Source: Algisphaera sp039180025 (lineage in GTDB: Bacteria > Planctomycetota > Phycisphaerae > Phycisphaerales > Phycisphaeraceae). From it: DNA of 64,000 nucleotides. Under the pieces are notes generated by a model. That model ran no database searches, was not told where the DNA came from, and saw only the letters and a program-made list of their open reading frames with translations. A program made the translations under genes and the position numbers. Location of the stretch: contig JBCDDZ010000011.1 in NCBI GenBank assembly GCA_039180025.1, positions 12,512 through 76,511 of the forward strand, read 5' to 3'. Shown here piece by piece: positions 1 to 9,212 of this stretch; positions within the stretch are counted from its first letter, which is position 1, and every line of letters starts with the position of its first letter.

Positions 1-2
1 TT

Positions 3-224
3 GGCTCGTTCCTGATCCCGATCCCCATCGTCGGCACGCTGCTCGGTGCAGCCCTGGGCGCGGGAATCGGCGCGGGGATCGGCGACAAATGGGCCGGCCG
101 ATCCTGGCGGGCCACCTGGTCGGTCTTCAAGGGGGCCGCCGTCGGCAAGCTCTCGGGGGCCGTGGCGAAGCTGATGATCGCCGGGACGATGTGGATCGTC
201 GCCGCGGTCACCCTGTTTTGGTGA
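3..224 (+). CDS. DUF456 family membrane protein, C-terminal part (5' end outside window)
   Basis: The open frame enters from the left edge and ends at a TGA at 222-224. The visible 73 residues have the glycine/alanine-rich membrane helices seen at the end of DUF456 proteins: a PIVGTLLGAALGAGIGAGIGD segment, a short basic loop, then a second glycine-rich helix running into a hydrophobic C-terminus. DUF456 proteins are small integral membrane proteins of unknown function. Family assignment rests on this pattern only, because the N-terminal half is outside the window. Confidence 0.55.
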   Translation, partial: GSFLIPIPIVGTLLGAALGAGIGAGIGDKWAGRSWRATWSVFKGAAVGKLSGAVAKLMIAGTMWIVAAVTLFW

Positions 225-283
225 ACCGCGCCACCGGATCGCTCGATCAAACTCCCCCGGCTACCCCGCGAAAAACAACCCGG

Positions 284-1261
284 TCAATCCTCGCCGCGCC
301 ACGCAGCCCAGTAGGCACCAAGCCGTTTAACGAACGCCGCGGGGGTTTCGGCAAACAGTCTGGCCGATGCCAGGCGTATCGTTCCGTCCCACTCAAGGGC
401 TGCGGCCTGCCGCCGAGTTTCGAGCTCGCGCTCCTGCGCGTGCCCTTCCCAACATTGGGGCAGTTGTGTCAACACCGCTCGCTCGCGCAAGGCGTCTGCT
501 AAGCCGCGAAGCTCCCGAGGGTACACCTGCAAGCCATCCGGCCAGACTCGCTCGAAGCTCTGAATCTGCACCGCTAGTCGGACCACCGCCTTCCCCAGAA
601 TCACCCCCGGAATCACCCCCGAAACCGCCCCCGGAACGACCTGCGCAGCGGCATCCCCGGCCGCCCCGCTGCCGTCTGGCGGAGCTGCCCGACCCGAGGT
701 GGATAATGATTCCGCCGCTTTGGCCGCCTGGTTGTATGACCGACGCAGGCCGGGCGATAACTGTTCGAATCCGCCGTCGGGCAGGTGCCAATACCGCGCC
801 CGCATCCGCATCTCAGCCAGATCCGCCATCAAACGGAGCCGATCGGGATCCGGTGCCCCGCGTTTGCCCCGGCCTCCGGGTTCTTTAGATTCGTCGGACG
901 CTTGCGGTCTTTCCGCCGTTACGGACGCCGGTGTTTCCAGCAAGCCGTCGATCGGGATCGCCGGCGGCTCCGACGCCAAGGCGGTCAACCGCGAGGCGAC
1001 CTCGGCCTGGCCGATCGCCCCGGCCGGCTGAATCGATTGGAACGCCCGCGTCAGCACCCGCGACTCGCGGCGGTACACCTCCGGCCCGAGCGGGCCCCGG
1101 AACAGCTGTACGAGCGCATCAAGCCGAGCCAGCTCCCGCCCGAATTTCGCTGACTGACCCGGCCGGGTTAACGCCTCGATCACCACGTTCAGGTGCCGGA
1201 CCGCACCGCGGCGGACCGCCTTGACCAAAGGTTCTTTGCGCTTAAAAGTGAAACTCGGCAT
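284..1261 (-). CDS. CHAD domain-containing protein
   Basis: 325 residues, ATG start. The N-terminal 90 residues look like the conserved histidine alpha-helical domain: a basic helix, then LARLDALVQLFRGPLG followed by a VYRRE motif, as in CHAD proteins (xxLRALLRLxRPxLGxxVYRRE). Residues about 110-145 and 185-215 are low-complexity Pro/Gly/Ala linkers, and a second helical arginine-rich part follows. CHAD domains are known to bind polyphosphate; that role is inherited from the family and not shown here. It lies 45 bp downstream of bamA on the same strand and could be co-transcribed with it. Confidence 0.6.
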   Translation of the reverse strand: MPSFTFKRKEPLVKAVRRGAVRHLNVVIEALTRPGQSAKFGRELARLDALVQLFRGPLGPEVYRRESRVLTRAFQSIQPAGAIGQAEVASRLTALASEPPAIPIDGLLETPASVTAERPQASDESKEPGGRGKRGAPDPDRLRLMADLAEMRMRARYWHLPDGGFEQLSPGLRRSYNQAAKAAESLSTSGRAAPPDGSGAAGDAAAQVVPGAVSGVIPGVILGKAVVRLAVQIQSFERVWPDGLQVYPRELRGLADALRERAVLTQLPQCWEGHAQERELETRRQAAALEWDGTIRLASARLFAETPAAFVKRLGAYWAAWRGED

Positions 1262-1306
1262 AACAATGGGTGACTAATTAGACTTCCAGCGACGCGGAAC
1301 ACCGCA

Positions 1307-3697
1307 TCAACGTAGCGGGATATCGATCGCGAAGCTGATGGTCTGGTTTTCGTCGGTTTCCTCTTCGACCAGCGGGATCGCAAAGTCGACCGCGAAAGGG
1401 GCCTGACTGAGAAACGGCACGGCGATCCGCACGCCGAAACCGACCGAAACCCGCCAGTCCTCCAGGCTGACCGCGTTGTCCAACGTGCCCTGATCCGTGA
1501 ACACCACGCCCCGGAGGTAGCGGTCGATCAGCGGGACCTCGTATTGCACCCCGGCGAGCAGGAGGAAGTCGGCTCCGACCGAGTCGTCGCTGAGCGTCCC
1601 GGTGCTCGCGGTGATGCCCCGCGGCCCGATGCCGCGGTTGTCGAAGCCCCGGAACGACGATTGGCCGCCGGCGAAGAAACGCTCGAACACCGGGGCCTCG
1701 TCTGCCTCGAAAATGTAGCCGGTATCGAAACGGAACCGCAGGATCGATTTGCGGCCTAAGAAGTCTTCTGAGACGGTCCAGAACTTGTCGAACGCGAACG
1801 AGGCTTTGGTGAAGTCGAAATCGCCCCCAAAGACTCCGGTGCGTTCGATGCTGGCCACGGCCCGACTGCCGCTGGACGGGAGGATGCTGCTGTCGGTCGT
1901 GCTCCGCGTCAGCCGAGCGTTGACGCCGGTGATCAGGCTCGTGCCCCCGACTTCAAAAACGTCGACCGAGGCGTCGGGGTCGATGCTGGCGACCTCGATG
2001 TTCTCGACCCGCCCGCCGATGGCCGCCGACCACACGTCGCCGAAACGCTTGCCCAAGCCCAGCCGGGCCCCGGCACGCTCTTCGTCGAATTCGTCGCGCT
2101 CGCTCTCGAAAAAGAAGATGCTCGAGTCCGCGAAATAGTCGGTATCGAGAAAATAAGGGTCGGCCAGCCCGACGCTGTAACGGCTGTTGTCGCTGCCCGG
2201 AGAGAGGGTGAGGTTGAACCGCTGGCCGCCGCCGCGGACCGCGCGGTTCGCCAGGATGTCGTCGACCGATTCGGGCAGGTCGGTGATGTCGAAGTTGGTC
2301 TGATTGATGTCGATCGCGCCCAAGAGGCCGTCGTCAGAACTGATCGTCGCACCGAACGATACCGACCCGGTGTTCTGCTCGGCGACTTCGACCAGGACGT
2401 CGCGGGGCTGATCGGCCGGGCTGCCCAGCAGCGTAATCGTCGCGTTGCCGAACAGCGACAGCTCGTTGAGCCGGCGACGCGACCGCTCGAGCCCCGTGCG
2501 ATCGAAGGGCCTGCCCGGGGTGACCCCACGCAGCTCACGCAGGACCACCTTCGTACGGGTCAGGCTGTTGCCCCGGACGATGACCTTGCCCACGGTGCTC
2601 GGCACCCCCTGGTCGAGGGTCACGAGTAAGTCCACAGTATTGGTTTCGGGGTTGAACTGCCGGTCGATCCCCGACGCCCGCGGGTCGGTGGTGTTGCGGC
2701 GGACCAGGCGGGTTTCGAGGTAGCCGAGTTGGCCGTAGTGGTCGGTGATGCGGTTGGCCGAAGCACGGAGTTTGTTGGCGGAATACACGTCGCCGGGCTT
2801 GAGTTCCATCAGCAGCTTGACCTGCGCGGCGGGCAGGACCAGGGGCTGGCCGTTGAAGCCCTGGACCCGGATGTCGCCGACCGTCCACTGTGGGCCTTCG
2901 GTGATCAGGAACGTGACCCGGCCGTCTTTCTGATCGTCGGACACCGAGATCCGGCGGTCGACCTCGGCCTCGAGATAGCCCCGCTGCTGATAATAGTCCC
3001 GCAGGCGAGCGGCATCGAGCTTGAGCGCTTCGCGATCCAGGACGTTGCCGCTGCCAAAGACCGGGAACCAGGTCCGGGCCCGGATCTGTTTGCGCAGTCG
3101 GCCGCCGGGGTAGACACGGTTGCCCTCGAATTCGATCTGCCGCAGGCGGATCCGCGGGCCTTCACGCACCAGGAAAACCAGCCGGCGGTCGTCTTCGAGG
3201 CTCGGCTGATCGACCGTGACGTCGGTGACAAAAAAACCTTCCTCTTCGTACGCGTCGAGGATCGCCTGGCGGTCCCGGTCGATGAGAAACGGGTTGACCG
3301 CGTCCCCGGTCCGCAGCCGGATCAGAGGCCACAGGTCGTTGTCGCGGACTTGACGGTTGCCACGGATTTCGACCCCCGTCAGGATGGGCAGTTCGACCAT
3401 CTCAAAATTCAGCGATACCCCACGATCTTCCAGAGGTAGCACGCGGGCGGTCACCGCGCTGAAAAAACCCAGGTTCGTAATCCGTTCGATATCGTTCTGT
3501 ACGACCCGATCGTCGTACGGCGAGCCCACCGCGGACCGGACCTGATTCTCCACGTACCGGGGGAGGATCTGGCCAAGCCCCGAAAACGTGATCTCGCGGA
3601 TCGGGCGGCCGTTTAAGTCCGTTTCCTGGGCCCCCGCCCCCGCCATCCAGGCGAGCCCGATCACCGCCGCCGCCGCCCAGCGCAAACTTCCGCCCAT
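1307..3697 (-). CDS. bamA: Outer membrane protein assembly factor BamA (Omp85)
   Basis: 796 residues from the ATG at 3697, chosen because it begins a clean signal peptide (hydrophobic core about residues 8-20, AGAGAQ cleavage). The open frame runs 79 codons further upstream, but that part is arginine-rich and lacks a leader. About five POTRA repeats cover residues 25-430 (recurring I.FEGNRVY/V.GN patterns). A 16-strand type beta-barrel follows, with the Omp85 loop-6 signature SFRGF near residue 670 and a C-terminal strand ending in LR. BamA inserts beta-barrel proteins into the outer membrane. BamD-like and LptE-like proteins are encoded at 61-63 kb. Confidence 0.93.
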   Translation of the reverse strand: MGGSLRWAAAAVIGLAWMAGAGAQETDLNGRPIREITFSGLGQILPRYVENQVRSAVGSPYDDRVVQNDIERITNLGFFSAVTARVLPLEDRGVSLNFEMVELPILTGVEIRGNRQVRDNDLWPLIRLRTGDAVNPFLIDRDRQAILDAYEEEGFFVTDVTVDQPSLEDDRRLVFLVREGPRIRLRQIEFEGNRVYPGGRLRKQIRARTWFPVFGSGNVLDREALKLDAARLRDYYQQRGYLEAEVDRRISVSDDQKDGRVTFLITEGPQWTVGDIRVQGFNGQPLVLPAAQVKLLMELKPGDVYSANKLRASANRITDHYGQLGYLETRLVRRNTTDPRASGIDRQFNPETNTVDLLVTLDQGVPSTVGKVIVRGNSLTRTKVVLRELRGVTPGRPFDRTGLERSRRRLNELSLFGNATITLLGSPADQPRDVLVEVAEQNTGSVSFGATISSDDGLLGAIDINQTNFDITDLPESVDDILANRAVRGGGQRFNLTLSPGSDNSRYSVGLADPYFLDTDYFADSSIFFFESERDEFDEERAGARLGLGKRFGDVWSAAIGGRVENIEVASIDPDASVDVFEVGGTSLITGVNARLTRSTTDSSILPSSGSRAVASIERTGVFGGDFDFTKASFAFDKFWTVSEDFLGRKSILRFRFDTGYIFEADEAPVFERFFAGGQSSFRGFDNRGIGPRGITASTGTLSDDSVGADFLLLAGVQYEVPLIDRYLRGVVFTDQGTLDNAVSLEDWRVSVGFGVRIAVPFLSQAPFAVDFAIPLVEEETDENQTISFAIDIPLR

Positions 3698-4043
3698 CCA
3701 GACCCGCGTCAGCCGGGCATGCAGCAAACGCAAAGTGGAGGGCAAAACAGAAGTCTCCGGGTCACGTGGCGCGGCGTCACCGCAGGTCAAAAGCAGCAGA
3801 AGCCGCAGGAGACCCGAGAGTTTAATCGAAAGCCCAGCCCCCAGCCGTCGCCGCCGACCGGCCGCCTCCCGACGCCCGCCAGCGCGGCCCAGAAGCGTGA
3901 AACCGACGATTCGCTTGTCGCTGCAAACCATCACCCCTAAACTAAATAAATCGACATCGTTTCACCGCGGACCCGCCCGCGGACCCGCCCCGATCGCCTG
4001 CCCCCCTTCCCCGACCTTTTACGCAGCCCCCGAGACTTCATTA
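3698..4043. promoter_or_regulatory. Divergent intergenic region bamA/pdhA
   Basis: 346 bp between two divergent genes, expected to hold promoters for both. On the + strand the best candidate for pdhA is TTGTCG (3915-3920), a 17-bp spacer and TAAACT (3938-3943). No Shine-Dalgarno is visible before the pdhA ATG. No convincing short gene is seen; the frames crossing it are the extended upstream parts of the neighbouring ORFs. Confidence 0.3.
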
Positions 4044-5225
4044 ATGAGTACCGCGACCAAGGACCAGGCCGCCGCCGACACCCCCGCCTCGGGGCCCCAG
4101 CCCGGCGGCGCCTCGGATCCCAACCAAGCTCCCGACCCCGTCGAATCGCTCACCGGGGAGCAGCTCCTGCAGATGCTCAGCGATATGATGCTCATCCGCC
4201 GGTTCGAAGAACGGACCATGCAGGCTTACCAGCAGGCCAAGATCGGCGGTTTCTGCCACATCTACATCGGCCAGGAAGCCACCGCCGTCGGCTCCATCGC
4301 CGCCACGAACAACGACGACCCTATCGTCACCGCCTACCGCGACCACGGCCACGCCCTGGCCCGCGGGATGCACCCCAACCACTGCATGGCCGAAATGTAC
4401 GGCAAGATCACCGGCTGCGCCAAAGGCAAGGGCGGGTCGATGCACATGTTCGACAAGAACAACGCCATGTTCGGCGGACACGCCATCGTCGGCGGCCAAA
4501 ACCCGCTCGGCTGCGGCCTCGGCTGGGCGATCCAGTACAACGCCGAGTCTAAGGTTGCGTTGTGCTACATGGGCGACGGGGCCCTGAACCAGGGCGCGAC
4601 CCACGAAGCCATGAACCTCGCGGCGGTCTACAACCTGCCGCTGATCTTCGTCCTCGAAAACAACGGCTACTCCATGGGCACCGATATCGCCCGCGGCACC
4701 GCGATGGCCGACGACCAGAAACAGCGGGCCGAGATGTACGGCCTCCGCTACTACGAATGCGACGGCCAGGACGTCCTCGACACCTACCGCACCTTCACCG
4801 AGGCCGTCAACGGTGCCCGCGACGCCCGGCCGATCAACTACAACGAAGACACCGGCCAACGCGAAGAACTGCCGACCTATCACAAAGACGGCCGCACCCC
4901 CGGCCCGGCCTACGTCAATGTCAAGACCTACCGCTACCAGGGCCACTCCATGAGTGACCCCCAGAAATACCGCACCAAGGACGAGGTCGGCGAAAAGCAG
5001 GACGTCGATTGCATCAACCGCCTGGTCAACTGGCTGATCGAACACGATCAAGCCACGCAGGAACAGATCGACAAGCTCGACGCCCAAGCCAAAGAAGCGA
5101 GTAAAGCCGCCATCAAGTTCGCCGAAGAGTCCCCCGAACTCGGCATCGATGAGCTCTACACGGACGTCTACGTCAACGTCTTCGGGCCGTATAAGCAAGG
5201 CGAAGCCCACCCGGATTTCCGGTGA
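4044..5225 (+). CDS. pdhA: Pyruvate dehydrogenase E1 component, alpha subunit
   Basis: 393 residues from the ATG at 4044; the longer open frame upstream is a non-coding extension. It catalyses TPP-dependent decarboxylation of pyruvate together with the beta subunit. The thiamine-diphosphate motif is clear: GDGALNQG, then about 25 residues to ENN. The entry signature RRFEE and the phosphorylation-loop-like YRYQGHSMSDP are also present. About 25 extra residues (NYNEDTGQREELPTYHKDGR) sit before that loop compared with typical PdhA proteins. The partner pdhB is 2.9 kb downstream on the same strand rather than adjacent. No E2 or E3 gene is in the window. Confidence 0.93.
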   Translation: MSTATKDQAAADTPASGPQPGGASDPNQAPDPVESLTGEQLLQMLSDMMLIRRFEERTMQAYQQAKIGGFCHIYIGQEATAVGSIAATNNDDPIVTAYRDHGHALARGMHPNHCMAEMYGKITGCAKGKGGSMHMFDKNNAMFGGHAIVGGQNPLGCGLGWAIQYNAESKVALCYMGDGALNQGATHEAMNLAAVYNLPLIFVLENNGYSMGTDIARGTAMADDQKQRAEMYGLRYYECDGQDVLDTYRTFTEAVNGARDARPINYNEDTGQREELPTYHKDGRTPGPAYVNVKTYRYQGHSMSDPQKYRTKDEVGEKQDVDCINRLVNWLIEHDQATQEQIDKLDAQAKEASKAAIKFAEESPELGIDELYTDVYVNVFGPYKQGEAHPDFR

Positions 5226-5230
5226 AGCCG

Positions 5231-5383
5231 ATGACGACGACGCCTCCACCTCCACGCCGCGGCGAATCGTGGTGGGTCGTCACCGGCCTGGTGGCCGGCG
5301 TGATGTTTTTCGCGATCGCGGGAATGCTGGCCGTGGTGCTCTGGGTTGTTTCGGGACACACACCGGCCGCCACCGCCGGGTGA
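5231..5383 (+). CDS. Small single-span membrane protein
   Basis: 50 residues from the ATG at 5231, five bases after the pdhA stop. A proline-rich polar start (MTTTPPPPRRGE) precedes one hydrophobic helix (WWVVTGLVAGVMFFAIAGML and onward). The close spacing to pdhA and the similar design of the next small ORF suggest a pdhA-linked pair. There is no recognised family and translation is unproven. Confidence 0.4.
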   Translation: MTTTPPPPRRGESWWVVTGLVAGVMFFAIAGMLAVVLWVVSGHTPAATAG

Positions 5384-5414
5384 CCTCCCCGAACACCTGA
5401 CCTCGGAGCCCCCG

Positions 5415-5558
5415 ATGACCCGCCCTCAGCCAACCACATCGACCCCGGCCACGACCGACGACAACGACGACAAAACCTGGGTCGTGCTCCTGGTCGTGTT
5501 CGGCCTGATGGGGCTGGGCGGCCCGATCCTGGCTTGCCTCTTGTTCTGGCTCATCTGA
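5415..5558 (+). CDS. Small single-span membrane protein
   Basis: 47 residues from the ATG at 5415. A Thr/Pro/Asp-rich polar start is followed by one transmembrane helix (VVLLVVFGLMGLGGPILACL) ending LFWLI. It lies 31 bp after the preceding 50-residue ORF and shares its layout (polar leader, single C-terminal helix). A stop-anchored pair of tiny membrane proteins behind pdhA is possible, but no homologous family is recognised. Confidence 0.4.
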   Translation: MTRPQPTTSTPATTDDNDDKTWVVLLVVFGLMGLGGPILACLLFWLI

Positions 5559-5600
5559 TTCCGTGGCCGCTTCGGAAGCTCACGCTCACCACGGGCCACG

Positions 5601-5628
5601 GCCACCTGCCACCTGCCACCTGCCACCC
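5601..5628. repeat. Short tandem repeat, 7 bp x 4
   Basis: Four head-to-tail copies of GCCACCT (the last one GCCACCC) in the gap between the small membrane ORFs and the convergent histidine kinase gene. No coding role is seen. Confidence 0.8.
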
Positions 5629-5768
5629 CGCTTGAACCGTGAAGCTCAGTCTAGCTGCCTTACGCCACGCTCGGGCTCCGGCTCGCAAGCGTCCGGCTGT
5701 GTCTTCTTCGCCCCGCGGGGCGCTTAACCGTCGATCCAGCAGTCCGATGTCTCGGACCCCGCGATGCA

Positions 5769-7172
5769 TCATGCCGCGTGTGGTTGAGACGCCGACGGGG
5801 AAAGGGGGAGCCGGATGACAAATGTCGCCCCGCCGCCGGGCGTGTTTTCGTAGTGGAGTTTGCCTCCGTGCTTTTGCACGACGATGTCCTGGCTGATGGC
5901 GAGCCCCTGACCGGTGCCCTGCCCGACGTCTTTGGTGGTGAAAAACGGGTCGAAGATCTGCTGCTGGAGACCGTTCGGCACGCCGAGACCGTTGTCCGTG
6001 ACCCGGATTTCGACACCGGTGCCGGACAACCGGGTCTTGAGGGTGATCGTCCCCTTCTCGGCTGTGCCCGCGTAACGCTCCGCGATCGAATCGGCCGCGT
6101 TGACCACGAGGTTCAAAATCACTTGATTGATCTGGGTCACCTGGCAGACCACCTCCGGCAGCGACGGGTCGGGCAGAAACGACAACTCCGCGACCTTGGC
6201 CCAGCGGTTCCGGCAGACCGTCGTGGTGGCGAGGATGGCCTGGTTGAGGTCGGCCGGGCCCCGCGCCTCCGCTCCCGGGTGTGAAAAATCGCGCATCGCC
6301 CCGACGATATTTGAAATCCGGTCCAGCCCTTCCAACGATTCTTTGAGTGCTTCGGGCACCTCGGAGTGCAGGAAGCTGTAGTTCACTTCGCTCAGCGTGG
6401 TCCGGATCGCCGCCGCCCGCTCCTGCCAACTCAGCGGCGGGCTGTCGGGGTCCAGCTGCGCGGCGTAGTCGTCGACCACCCGGAGGATGCCGCTGATCTG
6501 CTGCTGCAGGAACTGGGTATTCGCGCTCACGTACTGCACCGGCGTGTTGATCTCGTGGGCGATCCCGGCGGCGAGTTGGCCAATCGCCTTGAGCTTCTGC
6601 GCCTGGACCAGCTGCGACTCCAGGAGCTTGCGCTCCTCGATCTCGTGGGCCAGCGCTGCGGCCCGCTGTTCGGCCACCCCCCGCGCCTCGGCGAGCAGAT
6701 CCAGCGACCGCAGCTGCGTATACCGATTCGCGCAGACCCGGACCACGGCCCGGACCTGCGAGCGCTCGAGCGTGTCGAAAGCCCCCGACCCCCGCCAAGC
6801 GGTGAGACCCAGCGTCTGGCCGCCGGTTTCGTGCGCGAACGCCACCACCCACCCCGCCTCGCCCGGCGTGTCGGAGCAGACCTCGACCCGCTCGGCCAGC
6901 GCACGCCGCTGCGCCGCTTCGCCCGGCACCGCGACCGCATCCGCGGACGACGACGCCGCGCCACCGCTCGACGCCAGTTCCGTTTGCCCGTCGGCCGCGC
7001 AAACGATCAGACGCCAGCCGTCGGTCGTTACTACGTATTTCAGTGACCGCTTCATCACCGCCGCCAGCGCCTCACGTGACGGCGCTACGGACACCTCTTC
7101 GAGCGTCCGCAACAAAACCTCGTACCGCAGCTTGGCCGCCGCGGGCGAGATCATCGGGGCTGGCTCAGACAT
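5769..7172 (-). CDS. Sensor histidine kinase (cytoplasmic)
   Basis: 467 residues, with no transmembrane segment seen. The N-terminal 160 residues look like a GAF-type sensory domain (weak similarity), followed by a coiled coil at about 160-195. The HisKA H-box is GQLAAGIAHEINTPVQ with phospho-acceptor H206. The HATPase domain shows the N-box NLVVNAADS, G1 DNGLGVP, F-box FDPFFTTK and G2 GQGTGQGLA. The start ATG overlaps the stop of the upstream AhpD-like gene, implying translational coupling and a redox-linked role (inference). No response regulator is adjacent. Its kinase core is very like that of the kinase at 12155. Confidence 0.85.
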   Translation of the reverse strand: MSEPAPMISPAAAKLRYEVLLRTLEEVSVAPSREALAAVMKRSLKYVVTTDGWRLIVCAADGQTELASSGGAASSSADAVAVPGEAAQRRALAERVEVCSDTPGEAGWVVAFAHETGGQTLGLTAWRGSGAFDTLERSQVRAVVRVCANRYTQLRSLDLLAEARGVAEQRAAALAHEIEERKLLESQLVQAQKLKAIGQLAAGIAHEINTPVQYVSANTQFLQQQISGILRVVDDYAAQLDPDSPPLSWQERAAAIRTTLSEVNYSFLHSEVPEALKESLEGLDRISNIVGAMRDFSHPGAEARGPADLNQAILATTTVCRNRWAKVAELSFLPDPSLPEVVCQVTQINQVILNLVVNAADSIAERYAGTAEKGTITLKTRLSGTGVEIRVTDNGLGVPNGLQQQIFDPFFTTKDVGQGTGQGLAISQDIVVQKHGGKLHYENTPGGGATFVIRLPLSPSASQPHAA

Positions 7173-7767
7173 CTTCCCCCCCGATCTGCGGCGTGGTCAC
7201 CTGACCTTGGACCGCGTGGTACGCCTCGTCTACCGGCAGGTCGTAAGTCATCGTGATCGTATTGAACATGACCGCCAGGTCGGCGTGCGCGAGGACCTCG
7301 CCGATCTCTTGGCGGCAGAACCCCTGCTCCGTCAACGCGGTAAACTCCGCCTCGCCGACCGTGGCCGGGTCCGTGGCCGCTTTAACCGCCGTATCGATCG
7401 CCACCCGGAACGACTCGGGCAGTCCGTTGTACGTCCCGGCTTCGGACAGGCCCCGTAAATCCTCGTAGCTCAGCGATTTGTCCACCTGCAGCGCCGCGTG
7501 AGCGTGGCAAGCCGAGCAGTACTTCGAGCCCCTCTGGATCGAGACCGCGAACAGGATCAATTCCCGGAGCAGCGGCGGCAGGTCGCTCTCGACCAGCGTC
7601 CACCGCACCTTCTCCCAGTTGCCCCGCAGCAATCGGGCGTGCCCCCCAAACGCCAGGACCCAGTGCGGCAGCTCATCGACGCCGAGCGTCTGACGGATCT
7701 CGTCGTAAATCTCCCGGACCTCGGGGGTCGCGTCTTCGTATCGCGTGAGCGCGGATAAACCAGTCAT
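7165..7767 (-). CDS. Carboxymuconolactone decarboxylase / AhpD-like alkylhydroperoxidase family protein
   Basis: 200 residues, ATG start. The AhpD-type redox motif is CSACHAH (two cysteines separated by two residues plus a nearby His), within an all-helical fold. AhpD-like proteins reduce peroxides or peroxiredoxin partners through this CxxC pair; the substrate here is unknown. The gene overlaps the downstream kinase gene by 8 bp. The pair is inverted between pdhA and pdhB. Confidence 0.8.
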   Translation of the reverse strand: MTGLSALTRYEDATPEVREIYDEIRQTLGVDELPHWVLAFGGHARLLRGNWEKVRWTLVESDLPPLLRELILFAVSIQRGSKYCSACHAHAALQVDKSLSYEDLRGLSEAGTYNGLPESFRVAIDTAVKAATDPATVGEAEFTALTEQGFCRQEIGEVLAHADLAVMFNTITMTYDLPVDEAYHAVQGQVTTPQIGGEDV

Positions 7768-8168
7768 TCGTAAATCATCCCTACAGCATGGGCCTCGATC
7801 GAGACAGGAACAGAAATGACCCCCGCTTTTAATCGGAAACCCAGATTCCAGACTTAAGCCCCAGCTAAGCCTGGTTTTGGACTAAAAGACTTTCTGCGGA
7901 CCACCTCGCCACCCTCACTCGGGCTCGGCCGACCCCGGCACCGTTTCTCTCCACGCCCACGATGCACCAGACCGATCCGAGCCACCCCACTTTCGTGGAT
8001 CTCCGTACCGGCCGACCCACAAAAATCACCGGCAGCCCGCCCGCGAATCCAATCAAAATACGAACTCGTCGAACACCCCACCCGCTGGCCGTCGGTTCGA
8101 TTTTCCTTACCACCAAAAGGGGCCCCCTCCACCGGTCGTCGACTGTCTCTGAAGCTATACTCAACGCC
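7768..8168. promoter_or_regulatory. Divergent intergenic region ahpD-like/pdhB
   Basis: 401 bp. A -10-like TATACT (8156-8161, preceded by GC) ends seven bases before the pdhB ATG. No Shine-Dalgarno lies between, so the transcript may be leaderless. The -35 region is not convincing. The open frame from 7962 that would extend PdhB by 69 residues is low-complexity and judged non-coding. Nothing else is recognised. Confidence 0.4.
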
Positions 8169-9212
8169 ATGGTTGCCAATGATCGAAAAATTCAATACCG
8201 CGAAGCTCTGCGTGAAGCCATGCAGGAGGAGATGCGTACCGACGACCGCATCTTTCTGATGGGCGAAGAAGTCGCCGAGTACAACGGGGCGTACAAAGTC
8301 TCCGAAGGCATGCTCGACGAGTTCGGCCCCCGCCGGATCGTCGACTCGCCGATCTCCGAGACCGGCTTCGCGGGCCTGGGCATCGGCGCGGCGATGTACG
8401 GCCTCCGGCCGATCATCGAGTTCATGTCCTGGTCGTTCTGCCTCGTCTCGGCCGACCAGATCATCAACAACGCCCCGAAGATGCTCTACATGTCCGGCGG
8501 ACAGTTCGGCTGCCCCATCGTCTTCCGCGGCAACAACGGCGCCGGCGGCCAGCTCGGCTCGACCCACTCGTGGTCGGTTGAGTCCATGTTCTCCAGTGTG
8601 CCGGGCCTCAAGCTCGCCGTCCCCGCCACGCCCCGCGACGCCAAAGGGCTCCTCAAAGCCGGCATACAGGACCCCGACCCGTTCTTCAACCTCGAATCCG
8701 AACGCATGCTCGGCATGGGCGCCCGCGGCGACAAAGACTTCTCCCGTTACCTCCAGGGCGGCCTCTGGGCCCCCCCCGAAAACGACGACGACTTCGTCAT
8801 CCCCCTCGGCCAGGCCGAGGTCATCAAGGAAGGCAGCGACTGCACCGTCATCAGTGCCGGCCGCCCGGTCCACTTCGCCCTCGAAGCCGCCGAAGCCCTC
8901 GAAAAAGAAGGCATCGACCTCGAAGTCATCAACGTCCGCACCTACCGCCCGCTGGACATCGAAACCATCGCCCAGAGCGTCCGCAAAACCAACTACTGCG
9001 TCGTCGTCGATCAGAGCTGGCCCTTCGCCTCCGTCGGCTCCGAAGTCGCGGCCCAGGTCTACGAGCACTGCTTCGACGACCTGGACAACACCGTGGCCCG
9101 GGTGTTCAACGACGATGTCCCGGCCCCCTACAACCGCACCATGGAGCAAGAAATGCTCCCCAACGCCCGCAAGATCACCGAGGCGGTACGCCAGACGACG
9201 TATAACGCCTGA
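8169..9212 (+). CDS. pdhB: Pyruvate dehydrogenase E1 component, beta subunit
   Basis: 347 residues from the ATG at 8169. Typical E1-beta features: IQYREALREAMQEEM start, FLMGEEVAEYNGAYK, then RIVDSPISETGFAG for the TPP pyrimidine-binding domain, and a C-terminal transketolase domain with CVVVDQSWPFASVGSEVA. It forms the alpha2beta2 E1 of the pyruvate dehydrogenase complex with PdhA (4044). It has its own promoter region, so E1 subunit stoichiometry must be balanced between two transcripts. Confidence 0.93.
   Translation: MVANDRKIQYREALREAMQEEMRTDDRIFLMGEEVAEYNGAYKVSEGMLDEFGPRRIVDSPISETGFAGLGIGAAMYGLRPIIEFMSWSFCLVSADQIINNAPKMLYMSGGQFGCPIVFRGNNGAGGQLGSTHSWSVESMFSSVPGLKLAVPATPRDAKGLLKAGIQDPDPFFNLESERMLGMGARGDKDFSRYLQGGLWAPPENDDDFVIPLGQAEVIKEGSDCTVISAGRPVHFALEAAEALEKEGIDLEVINVRTYRPLDIETIAQSVRKTNYCVVVDQSWPFASVGSEVAAQVYEHCFDDLDNTVARVFNDDVPAPYNRTMEQEMLPNARKITEAVRQTTYNA

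Noticed and set aside
3588..4043. N-terminal extension of PdhA to the upstream start
   Set aside because: The added 152 residues are Arg/Pro/Ser-rich and overlap the divergent bamA upstream region.
4041..5255. Long minus-strand ORF opposite pdhA
   Set aside because: Antisense shadow of a GC-rich coding sequence; low-complexity Val/Gly composition, no motifs.
5551..7002. 483-codon minus-strand ORF overlapping the kinase at 5769
   Set aside because: Different frame of the same strand, Arg/Gly-rich, without any kinase motif.
7854..9149. Long minus-strand ORF opposite pdhB
   Set aside because: Antisense shadow with repetitive Asp/Val/Gly; the sense strand is clearly PdhB.
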